A DNA stretch of 64,000 nucleotides from Ostreococcus lucimarinus CCE9901 (lineage: Eukaryota > Chlorophyta > Mamiellophyceae > Mamiellales > Bathycoccaceae): the NCBI RefSeq assembly GCF_000092065.1, contig NC_009367.1, positions 310,001 through 374,000 on the forward strand, in the 5' to 3' direction. The notes beneath the pieces are model-generated. The model was given only the letters and a program-made list of their open reading frames with translations. It made no database searches and had not been told where the DNA came from. This document shows positions 8,749 to 17,308 of this stretch, piece after piece. Both the position numbers and the translations under genes were made by a program. Positions within the stretch are counted from its first letter, which is position 1. Each line of letters begins with the position of its first letter.

Positions 8749-9630
8749 CTAGGCGCCCGCCGTGGCCGTGGCGGCGTACCCAACGCGGAATGTCTTCACC
8801 GCCTGAGCCGCTTCGTCCTCGGAACGGAAATAACCCAACTGTTTCGATTTACCCTCAACCTTAACTTCGGCACGCCATTTGACAGTCTTCTTACCGCTCT
8901 TCCAGGTGTGTTCGTACTTGCGTACACCCTCGTGCTTGCTCGTACAACGGGATCGAGAGGTACCTTGTCTTCGAATCTTGATGTGTAAGCTCGCTCTATA
9001 TTTGTCTAAATCACCCGCAAAATGGTCTAAATGCGCGAGTTGGTACTCCTGCCGATCGAAGTTCGTCACGGCCAATCCGCCGAGACACACTATAGCCGCT
9101 TGATCGTACGTCCTCGCGGCGTCCTCCTCCTTTGCGTGCACTCCCAAGCTAAACTTTTTACCGTTGTGTTCAATCTCGCTCCGATATCGTCCCGTTCGCG
9201 AGCACCGGTGCACGCCTCTATACACGCTCATACTCTTCGACTTATCCGGCGCCCTATCGCTCGTCATCCTTCGCAACGCTTGTATGTTCCCGTTCAACTT
9301 TGAGAGCTCGTCCAACTCAAATTCATACCGATTCGACGTCGCGAAATTCTTCGGTTGCCTCCCGAGCACGATGCTCGCCCGGTCGAACGCCATCGCCGCC
9401 GCCTCGACGTCGCTAAACACGCCCAGCCCGTACGTCTTGCCCTCGCTATTGATCATCGCGCGGTATTTTCCATTTTTCCACTTGTACACGCCTCGGTACT
9501 TGCCGAGCGATTCGCCGCTCACTTCCTTTGTTTTCTTCGCGCGCGGTTGCGTGCCGGGCAAGCCATCGACCGCGTGCGCGCTTTCGCTCGTCGGCGTTCG
9601 CGCGCGGCTCGCTCGGAGCGCGGTCGGCAT
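8749..9630 (-). CDS. AP2/ERF-family protein with three AP2-like domains
   Basis: The 293-residue protein has three AP2-type DNA-binding modules. AP2-1 is at about 44-96 (GKYRGVYKWKNGKYRAMI). AP2-2 is at 136-191 (SVYRGVHRCSRTGRYRSEI, then AARTYDQAAIVCLG). A more diverged third is at 233-285 (HEGVRKYEHTW, KWRAEVKVEG, LGYFRSEDEAAQA). Each keeps the YRG/EG element, the three-strand sheet and the helix with AA.AFDxAA. It is probably a nuclear transcription factor; targets are unknown. There is no transit peptide. Land-plant AP2-class proteins usually have two domains, so three is uncommon. Confidence 0.88.
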   Translation of the reverse strand: MPTALRASRARTPTSESAHAVDGLPGTQPRAKKTKEVSGESLGKYRGVYKWKNGKYRAMINSEGKTYGLGVFSDVEAAAMAFDRASIVLGRQPKNFATSNRYEFELDELSKLNGNIQALRRMTSDRAPDKSKSMSVYRGVHRCSRTGRYRSEIEHNGKKFSLGVHAKEEDAARTYDQAAIVCLGGLAVTNFDRQEYQLAHLDHFAGDLDKYRASLHIKIRRQGTSRSRCTSKHEGVRKYEHTWKSGKKTVKWRAEVKVEGKSKQLGYFRSEDEAAQAVKTFRVGYAATATAGA

Positions 9631-9807
9631 CGCGCACGAGTCGCGATTTGACCGATTGCGAATGCGCGATTCGAAAGAATTGCCCGGTGACTGTCCCCGC
9701 CGGGACGCGCGCGGGTAAAGTCTGTCGGCGATCGAGACGCGTGGGAGGGGTCGTGGAATTGTGCGCTAGCGGTAAATGAGATATACAATGAACGATTCGC
9801 GCGCGAG

Positions 9808-11862
9808 TTAGGCGTCGTTGACGTCTTCGTCGTCGGAATTCATGGCTTCGCGAACGCTGCGCAGGGCGAGCGCGGCGGCGCACAGGGCGAGCGAGACGCC
9901 CAGAGACGCGGCAAAGTTGGATGACTCCAACGCGTCGTCGGATTCGCGCACGGATTTGTGCCTGGAGTGACGCGATGGATGCACGAGGCGAGACGAAGCG
10001 GTCGGTGGTGGTGCCGCGCGCGGGACGTCGGTGACGCGGACGGAGAGCTCGTATTTGGGCTCTCTAGCGCGATCGATCGCGGGAAGGCGGTCGAGCAAAG
10101 ACCGCGAAGGGACGTACAGGACCTGGCCGGGGTCAATCTTGAGGAAGTGGCTCTCTGGATGCGGACGCAAGTTGTTGTAGCGCGCGAGATCCATGACGCT
10201 GATGCCAGCGATGCTGGCGATGTCGAACAGATTGTCCTCCGGCTGCACGACGACGCGCAGCGGCTTGGCGAGCAACTCGCCATCCGCCTCGCGAGAAAGC
10301 TTCGCCGCGCGCTCCACTTGTTTACTCAGCTCGTGGTGCCGCTCAATCTGTGCAGCGCTGTACTCGTCATCTCTCATAATCGCACGTCCGCTCGAACCAG
10401 GGTTTAAAAACGTCTTCAGTCGACTTTTTTGCGTCGCGCTCCTGTCGTGACGGAGGAGCGGAGATACGAGTCTACTCGTGCTCGCGATTCCACCAGCCAA
10501 AATACCGCGCGCGCCGGTGACACCATCCTCGACGCGTGTTTTTAAGCCCTTAGCGTGATGGACCAAGCTCGCACGCGCACCGCGTATGGTGTCGACGCCG
10601 CCTTCGGTGGACGAGTGCAGCTTGGCGACGACGACGCGTTGACGCTCCGCGAACGCTTCAACGAAGCCATCCACGCGTGGCTTCACCGCTTGCACCATTG
10701 GCCAACTTCCAACGGCATCCTCAAACCCTTTTAACTTTTCTTTAACCTTTTTAGACGTTTCTTCGCTCACGAGGCTTCGCAAAGGATCGACGCGCCTTTT
10801 CAGTTTCCCATCCTCCGTCGCGACCGACTTCTTCCGCCGCGGCTTCGCGTCGCCATTGGTCTTCGTCACATCGACCGACTTCTTCTTCGCGTTTTTCGAC
10901 TTCGACCCGGACGCTTCGCCACTCTTTTTCGACTTCGTCCCGTCCCCGCCTGGTTTATTTCGGTCATCGAAGAAAGATTTCACGCTCGCCAGCGCGGCCA
11001 GCTTGGCGTCGTCGAGCCCTCGCAACGCCTCTTTCGTCTTCTCCTTCGCCAACGAGGCCACCGACGACGGTTCAGACGCCTTCGACGCCTCCCCACGCGC
11101 TTCTTTGCGGTCGTTCCCGCCCTTGGCGATCGTCATCGTCTTCATCTTGACCTCGCGCGCGATTCTCGCGCTCGCCTCCCCCGCCGTCGACATCGTCCGT
11201 TCGCCCGCGCGTCGCGCCGCCCCCGCCCCCGCCCCCACCACGCGCACCGTCAGCGCGCACGACGCGAACATCGTCGCAAAGAATACATCCGCGAACGTCC
11301 GCACCTCGCACCTCGCGCCCTTCACCACCGATCGCACTCCCGGCGGCAGCTTATTCTCCACGCTCCGCACGTACACGTTTCCGCACACCGCCAACCCCGC
11401 CGTCGCGCTCTCCCTCGCCGCGTCCACGATCGACCCCCCCGTCGCTCCCACGCCGCCATCGCCTTCCCTCCCGCGCGTTTTCCCGCGCTCGTTCGCTTTC
11501 CTTCGCCCCTCGTCGTCGTTTTCCTTCGCCTCGTTCGTCCCGCGCGTCGCCTCGTCCCCGCGCGTCCGCGTCTTCGTCCCCTCCTCGTCCGCGCGCGTCG
11601 GCGGGAACAGTCGCGCGTCCGTTCGTTCGTCGTCACCGTCGGTCGCTCGCGCGTTCGTCGTCTCGTCGTCTGCGCCGTCGCGCGCGTCGTCGCTCGACCG
11701 TCGTCGTCGTTGATTTCGAACGCCATCGTCGTGATTGCGATGATTATTCGTCCCTCTCGCGTCCGCGCGCGCGCGCGACGCGCCCGCGCGCCGCGCGTCG
11801 TCGCCGTCGTCGCCGTCGTCGCGCCCTCGGCCGTCGTCGCCGTCGTCGCCGTCGCTCGACAT
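9808..11862 (-). CDS. LysM-domain protein with C-terminal membrane anchor
   Basis: The protein is 684 residues. The first 150 are disordered, with Asp/Gly/Arg repeats. A hydrophobic patch at about 195-215 (FADVFFATMFASCALTVRVV) may be membrane-associated. A long Lys/Ser-rich middle is followed by a LysM domain at about 537-586 (VVQPEDNLFDIASIAGISVMDLARYNNL and LKIDPGQVLYVP). A C-terminal helix near 648-668 (FAASLGVSLALCAAALALRSV) looks like a tail anchor, followed by acidic residues. LysM binds N-acetylglucosamine-containing glycans, but eukaryotic intracellular LysM proteins also occur. Which side of a membrane the domain faces is not clear. The gene is divergent from calpain, with 74 bp between start codons. 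Confidence 0.75.
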   Translation of the reverse strand: MSSDGDDGDDGRGRDDGDDGDDARRAGASRARADARGTNNHRNHDDGVRNQRRRRSSDDARDGADDETTNARATDGDDERTDARLFPPTRADEEGTKTRTRGDEATRGTNEAKENDDEGRRKANERGKTRGREGDGGVGATGGSIVDAARESATAGLAVCGNVYVRSVENKLPPGVRSVVKGARCEVRTFADVFFATMFASCALTVRVVGAGAGAARRAGERTMSTAGEASARIAREVKMKTMTIAKGGNDRKEARGEASKASEPSSVASLAKEKTKEALRGLDDAKLAALASVKSFFDDRNKPGGDGTKSKKSGEASGSKSKNAKKKSVDVTKTNGDAKPRRKKSVATEDGKLKRRVDPLRSLVSEETSKKVKEKLKGFEDAVGSWPMVQAVKPRVDGFVEAFAERQRVVVAKLHSSTEGGVDTIRGARASLVHHAKGLKTRVEDGVTGARGILAGGIASTSRLVSPLLRHDRSATQKSRLKTFLNPGSSGRAIMRDDEYSAAQIERHHELSKQVERAAKLSREADGELLAKPLRVVVQPEDNLFDIASIAGISVMDLARYNNLRPHPESHFLKIDPGQVLYVPSRSLLDRLPAIDRAREPKYELSVRVTDVPRAAPPPTASSRLVHPSRHSRHKSVRESDDALESSNFAASLGVSLALCAAALALRSVREAMNSDDEDVNDA

Positions 11863-11936
11863 CGCGCGCGGCGCTGTGGCGACGCGCGCGTCGACCGACC
11901 GCGAACGAACGGTCGGGCGTCACGTCGACGCGCGCC

Positions 11937-13361
11937 ATGGCGCCCGCGCGCTCGAACGCGCGCGACGTCGAGTCGCAGGAATCGTGCGCGGCGACGCACT
12001 GCGCCGGGAACGGGCACCCCGCGGTCGCGGCGCTCGTCGCGCCGTTCGTCCTCGCGTGGAACGCGATCGATGCGTATCTGACGCCGTGCCTCGGCGCGTA
12101 CGCGCGGCTGGGCGCGCGCGGCGCGATGGGATCGCTGTGCTGTTGCCTGCTGGAATGCTTTCGGTACGAGGATAAGGTCTGGGCGGGCGACGCGGCGCTC
12201 GGGGTGGATTGCGAATTTCGCGGGTGCGATTGGGCGCGCGTCGACGACCTGAGCGCGGGGAGCGAGGACAAGCCGATGGTGCTGTATCAGGGAATCATCG
12301 AACCTCGGGACTGCGTGCAGGGCCAGCTCGGGGATTGTTGGTTGGTGAGCGCGCTGGCGTGCCTGGCGGAACACCCGGGAGCGATCAAACGGTTGATATT
12401 GAACGGGGAAAAGTCGCTTCGCGGCAAGTATCGCGTGCGGTTTTACGACGGCAAGGAGAAGAGGTGGGTCACCGTGACGGTGGACGATCTCATTCCTTGT
12501 TACAAGGGGACGAAGAATCCGATATTTATGCAACCGCACAACAACGAGTTTTGGCCTTTGATCGTGGAGAAGGCGATGGCTAAGTTTATGGGGAGCTACG
12601 CCGCGCTGGACGGCGGGTTCGGCACGTGGGCCACGCACGCGCTCACGGGCGATAACGTCTTCTTGCTCAAGAAGCGCATGGACGTCGAACGCACGTGGCG
12701 GCGACACAACATGAAGTTTATCGGTAAGCCCGGTGACGGCGGTAAGAAGGATCGCATCTATCACGAAGAAGTCGAGGAAAACATCGTGCGCGATAAATTG
12801 TTCAACATCCTGACCCAGTACGACAGCATCAAGTCCCTGATCGCCGTGTCGAGGATGACTAAAAATGGCGAGAGCAAAGACGAAACCACCGGCTTGGTGT
12901 CCGGTCACTTGTTCTCCGTCATCTCCGTGCGTTGGGCTGGACGCTCTTGGGGCGTCGGTGGAAAGCGTTTCATCAAGCTTCGCAATCCGTGGTCGACGTT
13001 TGAATGGAAGGGCGCTTGGGCTGATGGATCGAAAGAATGGGACAAACACCCGGCCATCGCGAAGGAGCTCGCGTACGTGAACGATCATCACGACGGCGTG
13101 TTTTGGATGGAGTTTGACGATTTTTGCGAGTACTTCAACCAAATCGCGGTGTGTGACCGAACGACAAAGCGCGACTTTTCGCTCCGGTACGATCACGACA
13201 ATAAATATTGTGGTCCATTGATGGGCTGCGTGAGCGGTTGTGCGTGCTTCTGGTGCGGATGCCAAGGTCCGTACAAACTTTATTGCGGACACCAATCGAC
13301 GACCGAAACGCGTCAGGCGACCAAGTGCTGCGGCACGATGAAAGTCGCGAACGACGCGTGA
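11937..13361 (+). CDS. Soluble calpain-type cysteine protease with Cys-rich ends
   Basis: The protein is 474 residues. The calpain catalytic domain covers about 95-415 with the full triad: Cys in QGQLGDCWLVSALAC, His in GHLFSVISV and Asn in KLRNPWSTF. Calpains are intracellular, usually calcium-dependent proteases. No C2-like, penta-EF or membrane domain follows, unlike the plant DEK1 calpain with its many membrane helices. The N-terminus carries GSLCCCLLECF, and the last 60 residues are Cys/Gly-rich (GCVSGCACFWCGCQGP). Both could be palmitoylated or bind metal, suggesting membrane attachment without a helix. The start ATG at 11937 lies 74 bp from the divergent LysM gene start. Confidence 0.9.
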   Translation: MAPARSNARDVESQESCAATHCAGNGHPAVAALVAPFVLAWNAIDAYLTPCLGAYARLGARGAMGSLCCCLLECFRYEDKVWAGDAALGVDCEFRGCDWARVDDLSAGSEDKPMVLYQGIIEPRDCVQGQLGDCWLVSALACLAEHPGAIKRLILNGEKSLRGKYRVRFYDGKEKRWVTVTVDDLIPCYKGTKNPIFMQPHNNEFWPLIVEKAMAKFMGSYAALDGGFGTWATHALTGDNVFLLKKRMDVERTWRRHNMKFIGKPGDGGKKDRIYHEEVEENIVRDKLFNILTQYDSIKSLIAVSRMTKNGESKDETTGLVSGHLFSVISVRWAGRSWGVGGKRFIKLRNPWSTFEWKGAWADGSKEWDKHPAIAKELAYVNDHHDGVFWMEFDDFCEYFNQIAVCDRTTKRDFSLRYDHDNKYCGPLMGCVSGCACFWCGCQGPYKLYCGHQSTTETRQATKCCGTMKVANDA

Positions 13362-13691
13362 ATAAATTAACGACTACTTTACGCGAGTCGGCTTGTAATG
13401 AATTTGAGAGCTCTGTCTCCGCGTTTCGCGACACTCCGTGCGTTATTTAAGCCACTATCGACAGAAGGTCGCCGGAAACGGGGCACATGACCATTTTGAA
13501 AATGTCCCACCTCACTTCGACGATGCCGCGCACGCCTCGAAGGCGATGGCCCAGCGCTGTCTCCCGCGAGCAACTGTAATAAAGTAATCACGTGCGTCCA
13601 CAAAGTATTCATTCGTGTTGTTATTTCAATTCAAATGGCGTGTTTTTGCGTCGCTGGTGGTTTTTACTAGGACGAGGGAGAAGAGAAACGC
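13362..13691. other. Convergent 3' intergenic region, calpain / USP
   Basis: This 330-bp spacer between two stop codons is lower in GC than its flanks. TGTAA motifs occur near 13394 and 13574. A short minus-strand ORF of 77 codons has no recognisable similarity and is treated as chance. No tRNA cloverleaf or snRNA could be recognised. Confidence 0.5.
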
Positions 13692-15635
13692 TTACGGGAG
13701 CGTGTACTTGCCAGGCTTGTCGAAGACGTACTCGGCCGTTTCGTTTTTCTTCACGACGAATCCCGCGAGCGCGTCGACTTCGGGCGCACCTTTGCCGGTC
13801 GGCTTCCACTGCCAACCCTTGTTCGTCACTTTCAAACCATCGACGATGACTTCCGCGCCCTCGCACGCCTTGATGACGAGCGCACCATCCACTTCGACGT
13901 TTTTCAAATTGACGCCAGAGCCTTCGACGACGAGCGCGCTCTTCGCGCCCAACTTGACGGCGCCGACTTTCGACTTGAGTTCATCAAAAGATGTGGCGAC
14001 ATCCGGACCGAGCACAACACGTGGACCCATGGGAAGCTTCATACCGTTGAATTCAGCGTCGACGGCGGCGGCGGGGACGTCGGCACCGGCCAAACGCAAC
14101 AAGTTTGCGCACGATTCGTAAAACTCAAACTCGCCGCTCGTCGCCGTGTGCGTCGGGCCGTTAGATTTGAACTTGGCCAAACCGTCCGCCGGAGAGTTCT
14201 TCACCGGGCTGTAGCCAATCCAGTTCGCAAAGACGGTGAAACCAACCTTAGCCTTCGATCCGAGGCTCTTGGGATAGTCTTGCATCATGCACTCCAATCG
14301 CGTCGGCGATTTGAAAGCCGTCTTTGTCTCATCCTTGTACTTGGGATTGACGAATTCTTCGATCGCGCCGCCAGTCTTCTTGAGTTGTTTTGCGTACTCT
14401 GGAAGACTCACGATGAGCTGATTGATGTTACCCGGGAATGGGGAGAAGCCCGTGGCATCGTTGACGTCGCCTTCGGGATTCGTAGTGGCTCGCAAAAGCG
14501 GATCGAGCTGGTTGTATTCGACGTTGATGGTCATCTTGCGTCCATCCTCGTGAGTTAGCAACGAAATCGCACCGACCGCTTCCTTGGCTTTTCGCGGAAC
14601 GCACAAAGAATTGAACTCAAGATTCATCGTCTTCGACACCCCGAGCGCACCAGGGATGACGCGGAACACGAGCGAGTTCGTGTCTTGAAAGAAGACGACC
14701 CACTTCTTGCCTTGGCTCATCCACTTTGATAACAACCCGCTCGTGTGCAGGAGAGAGTGCACGTCACCGTGGCCGTGCGGCTTGAGCGCGAGCTTGTAAG
14801 GATCGTCGTCTTTCACCGCCAAACGTGCATCGTTATCCATCAAGCACGGCACCTTTTCTTGCTTCATGAGCGTGATTTGATCGCGAGACGCGCCAAAGTA
14901 ATCGTTGCGTTCGAGCAAATCGAGCGTCAGCGCGTGCGTGTCCTCCGACGTCATGATCGCCAACGGAATCTTCGTGGACGATTTCGCCTTCGCGCCGCCA
15001 CCGCCGAAGCACCCGCACCCACCCGCGTTCGTCGCACCCTCCGCACCCTCCGCGCGTTTCTCCATCGCCAAGATATTCTTCACGTACAACTCCAAATAGC
15101 ACGCGTTCGTCGCCCGCTCCACCGGCAGCGCGACCTTGATCCCCGAGTACCCCAATCGCTCTCCCAACCCCCCCGCGACGAGCACGAAGCACGTCTCCGC
15201 CGTCTCCCGCATCCCAATCTTCTCCAGAATCTCGTGCGCCGCCGATCCGTACTCCACCGTCTTCCCCGTGGGCACGCTCGGCGTCCATCCCTCGAACGGA
15301 TTCTTCCCCTCCTTCGACGCCCTCAGCAGCTCGCGCGCGTTCGACACGTACTTCGCCACCCCCCCCGGGTACCCCCGATCCGCCCGTCGCACTTCCTCGA
15401 CGAACGCGCGCTTCCTCTCGTCGTCCACGCCCGGCGCCGGCCAATCCGCGATCAGATGCGCTTGTCCCAGCGCGATCGTTTCGCGCAGCGTCCGCGCGTC
15501 GTCCGTCGTCAGCGCGCCGCGCGCGACGTGCGCGTCGACGACGGCCGTCGCGCTCGCGCGCGCGTCGTCCATCGCGGCCATCGCGCGCGTCGTCGTCCGT
15601 CGTCGCGCGGCGTCGGCGCGCGCGCGCGCGTTCAT
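13692..15635 (-). CDS. USP: UDP-sugar pyrophosphorylase
   Basis: The protein is 647 residues from the first true ATG (15635). A downstream ATG at 15581 gives about 629, closer to the roughly 615 of plant USP. The enzyme converts a range of sugar-1-phosphates plus UTP into UDP-sugars and pyrophosphate. The nucleotide-binding loop FVLVAGGLGERLGYSGIK is intact near residue 170, preceded by the family N-terminal helices (GQAHLIADWP, DRGYPGG) and followed by the HGHGDVH uridine-pocket motif and a C-terminal beta-helix. A Gly/Cys-rich insertion (NAGGCGCFGGGGAK) near 225 is not typical. It supplies UDP-sugars for glycan synthesis, probably in the cytosol. The start codon abuts a repeated 16-bp promoter motif, favouring 15581 if that motif is promoter sequence. 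Confidence 0.93.
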   Translation of the reverse strand: MNARARADAARRRTTTRAMAAMDDARASATAVVDAHVARGALTTDDARTLRETIALGQAHLIADWPAPGVDDERKRAFVEEVRRADRGYPGGVAKYVSNARELLRASKEGKNPFEGWTPSVPTGKTVEYGSAAHEILEKIGMRETAETCFVLVAGGLGERLGYSGIKVALPVERATNACYLELYVKNILAMEKRAEGAEGATNAGGCGCFGGGGAKAKSSTKIPLAIMTSEDTHALTLDLLERNDYFGASRDQITLMKQEKVPCLMDNDARLAVKDDDPYKLALKPHGHGDVHSLLHTSGLLSKWMSQGKKWVVFFQDTNSLVFRVIPGALGVSKTMNLEFNSLCVPRKAKEAVGAISLLTHEDGRKMTINVEYNQLDPLLRATTNPEGDVNDATGFSPFPGNINQLIVSLPEYAKQLKKTGGAIEEFVNPKYKDETKTAFKSPTRLECMMQDYPKSLGSKAKVGFTVFANWIGYSPVKNSPADGLAKFKSNGPTHTATSGEFEFYESCANLLRLAGADVPAAAVDAEFNGMKLPMGPRVVLGPDVATSFDELKSKVGAVKLGAKSALVVEGSGVNLKNVEVDGALVIKACEGAEVIVDGLKVTNKGWQWKPTGKGAPEVDALAGFVVKKNETAEYVFDKPGKYTLP

Positions 15636-15691
15636 TTCCGACACGTATGGGTAAACAGTCACAAGATTTCCGACACGTATGGGTAAACAGT
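15634..15691 (+). repeat. Direct repeat carrying the CGTATGGGTAAACAGT motif
   Basis: Two perfect 26-bp copies (15634-15659 and 15666-15691), start to start 32 bp, lie between the USP and primase genes. Both contain the 16-bp core CGTATGGGTAAACAGT (15644-15659 and 15676-15691). The core recurs upstream of the LHC-like gene (44991, one mismatch) and of the mitochondrial carrier (55625, minus strand). It is probably a regulatory or 5'-leader element. Confidence 0.7.
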
Positions 15692-15733
15692 GCGAAGACA
15701 CACACGGGAGGATTTTCAAACGCCGCGACAGGT

Positions 15734-15743
15734 GGCGCGAAAA
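15734..15743 (+). promoter_or_regulatory. Candidate E2F/DP site upstream of primase
   Basis: GGCGCGAAAA, in the context TGGCGCGAAAAATTT, fits the E2F/DP consensus (TTTSGCGCSAAA class). It sits about 200 bp before the primase start codon. E2F control of primase at G1/S is known in plants and animals; here it is inferred from sequence only. Confidence 0.4.
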
Positions 15744-15905
15744 ATTTAAAATTCCAGCGACGACCGCGCGACTGCGCGACGCGCGGCGCGACGCGACGCG
15801 ACGCGGGAGACGCGCGCGCGCGGCGAAGCTTTCGAGGCGTCGGACGCGCGAACGAACGCGAGAACAAACGCGAGACGACGCGAGAGACGACGCGGGAGAC
15901 GCGCC

Positions 15906-15935
15906 GACGCGGTGACGATCGACGCGGTGACGATC
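15906..15935. repeat. 15-bp tandem duplication before primase
   Basis: Two perfect copies of GACGCGGTGACGATC lie directly before the primase start codon, in the probable 5' UTR. Confidence 0.8.
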
Positions 15936-15943
15936 GACAAAGG

Positions 15944-17248
15944 ATGGCGACGGTCGAACCGGAGACGAAGCGATTGAAGACGGAGGATGGGGAGAAGGAA
16001 AACGTCGCGCTCAACACGGGGAACGTGGGGAAGGCGCGGGTGAAGAGCTTGATGTATAGGTATTATAAACAATTTTACCCGGCGGATCTGTTGTTCAAGT
16101 GGTTGGCGCACGGAAACGACGAACGACACGCGAGGGCGGAGAAGACGTACCCGAGCCGGCGGGAGTTTTGTTTCGTGCTGGATAAGGAACAAGAAGAGGG
16201 CGGGGGAGAGATTTTTGCGCGGTATCAGAGTTTCGTGGACGCGAAGGATTTTAAGACAAACGTGGAGCGGAAAAAGCCGGCGCGCATCGAATTCGGGCCG
16301 ATTTGTAACCGCAGACCGTCCGACAGGCACACGGTGGAGTTAAAACCGGAGGAGCGGGAGTTGGTTTTTGATATCGATATGACGGATTACGACGACGTGC
16401 GGACGTGCTGCAAGGAGGCTGGGATCTGTGGAAAGTGCTGGCCGTTGATGACGGTGGCGCTCAAGGTGCTCGACGTCGGCTTGCGCGAGGATTTCGGTTT
16501 CAAGCACTTGTTGTGGGTCTATTCCGGTCGTCGCGGTATTCACTGCTGGATCAGCGATGAGCGCGCGAGAAAGTTGAGCGACGAAGCTCGCTCTGCGGTT
16601 GCCGAGTATTTCGCCGTCGTCAAGGGCGAGGGTCAGGGGCGCCGCGTGTTGTCGTCGACGCCGATGCACCCTTCGGTGAAGCGCGCGTACGACGGCGTCT
16701 TGAAACAATATTGGATCGAGTCGTACTTGCCCACGCAGCGAATTCTCGAGGACAAAACCAAGCTCGAGCAACTCCTCAATCTGATTCCCGACGAAAACAT
16801 TAGAGAGGATCTCGCGTCGGAGTTTGCGACGAGTTCGCTCAACTCGGTCGACCGCTGGGGTGTCATCGAGCGCCGCGTGCAAGACTCTTTGAAGAAAAAT
16901 AATTACAAGCTTACCGGTGCGCTCGAAAAGATAATCCTCTGGCACATCTACCCTCGAGTCGATATCGAGGTGTCTAGACACATGAATCACTTGTTGAAGG
17001 GTCCGTTTTGCGTTCACCCAAAAACTGGGCGTGTGTGCGTGCCCATGGATCCCGCCACCGCGGATTCCTTCAATCCGGAACTCGTGCCCACCGTCGTCGA
17101 TCTGGATTCCGGTGCGCAAACCTTAGACGGGGCGATCAAAACTTTTAACGACACGTTCTGGAACGCGTGCGCGAGGGAAAACATCGAGCGGCTCACCGCA
17201 AAGACGCGTCAAGCCAAGGCGGAGCAACAGTCTGGGATGGAATTCTAA
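15944..17248 (+). CDS. PRIM1: DNA primase small (catalytic) subunit
   Basis: The protein is 434 residues, typical of eukaryotic PriS/p48. It makes the RNA primers that DNA polymerase alpha extends at replication forks. The family start YYKQFYPADLLFKWL is present near 40. EFCFVLDKE, the zinc-associated CxxC region (CCKEAGICGKCW), the catalytic aspartates in LVFDIDMTDYDDVR and YSGRRGIHCWISD follow in order. The C-terminal HLLKGPFCVHPKTGRV and CVPMD match the conserved nucleotide-binding region. The ATG at 15944 is chosen because the 99 upstream codons of open frame are Arg-rich, unlike the family, and overlap the repeated promoter motif. Confidence 0.95.
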   Translation: MATVEPETKRLKTEDGEKENVALNTGNVGKARVKSLMYRYYKQFYPADLLFKWLAHGNDERHARAEKTYPSRREFCFVLDKEQEEGGGEIFARYQSFVDAKDFKTNVERKKPARIEFGPICNRRPSDRHTVELKPEERELVFDIDMTDYDDVRTCCKEAGICGKCWPLMTVALKVLDVGLREDFGFKHLLWVYSGRRGIHCWISDERARKLSDEARSAVAEYFAVVKGEGQGRRVLSSTPMHPSVKRAYDGVLKQYWIESYLPTQRILEDKTKLEQLLNLIPDENIREDLASEFATSSLNSVDRWGVIERRVQDSLKKNNYKLTGALEKIILWHIYPRVDIEVSRHMNHLLKGPFCVHPKTGRVCVPMDPATADSFNPELVPTVVDLDSGAQTLDGAIKTFNDTFWNACARENIERLTAKTRQAKAEQQSGMEF

Positions 17249-17260
17249 ATGATGAACTTG

Positions 17261-17265
17261 TGTAA
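17261..17265 (+). terminator. TGTAA polyadenylation signal
   Basis: TGTAA lies 13 bp after the primase stop codon and before the convergent ESV1-like gene. Confidence 0.5.
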
Positions 17266-17308
17266 TTGAAAGAGAAAGATTTCGTTAAATTAATTGAATA
17301 GTACTTAA

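Noticed and set aside
13379-13612. 77-codon minus-strand ORF between calpain and USP
   Set aside because: No recognisable domain, lies in the 3' UTR space of two convergent genes and overlaps TGTAA signals.
15647-15943. N-terminal extension of primase beginning Met-Gly-Lys-Gln
   Set aside because: The frame is open but Arg-rich, unlike the family, and its start is the repeated promoter motif. The ATG at 15944 gives the normal primase N-terminus.
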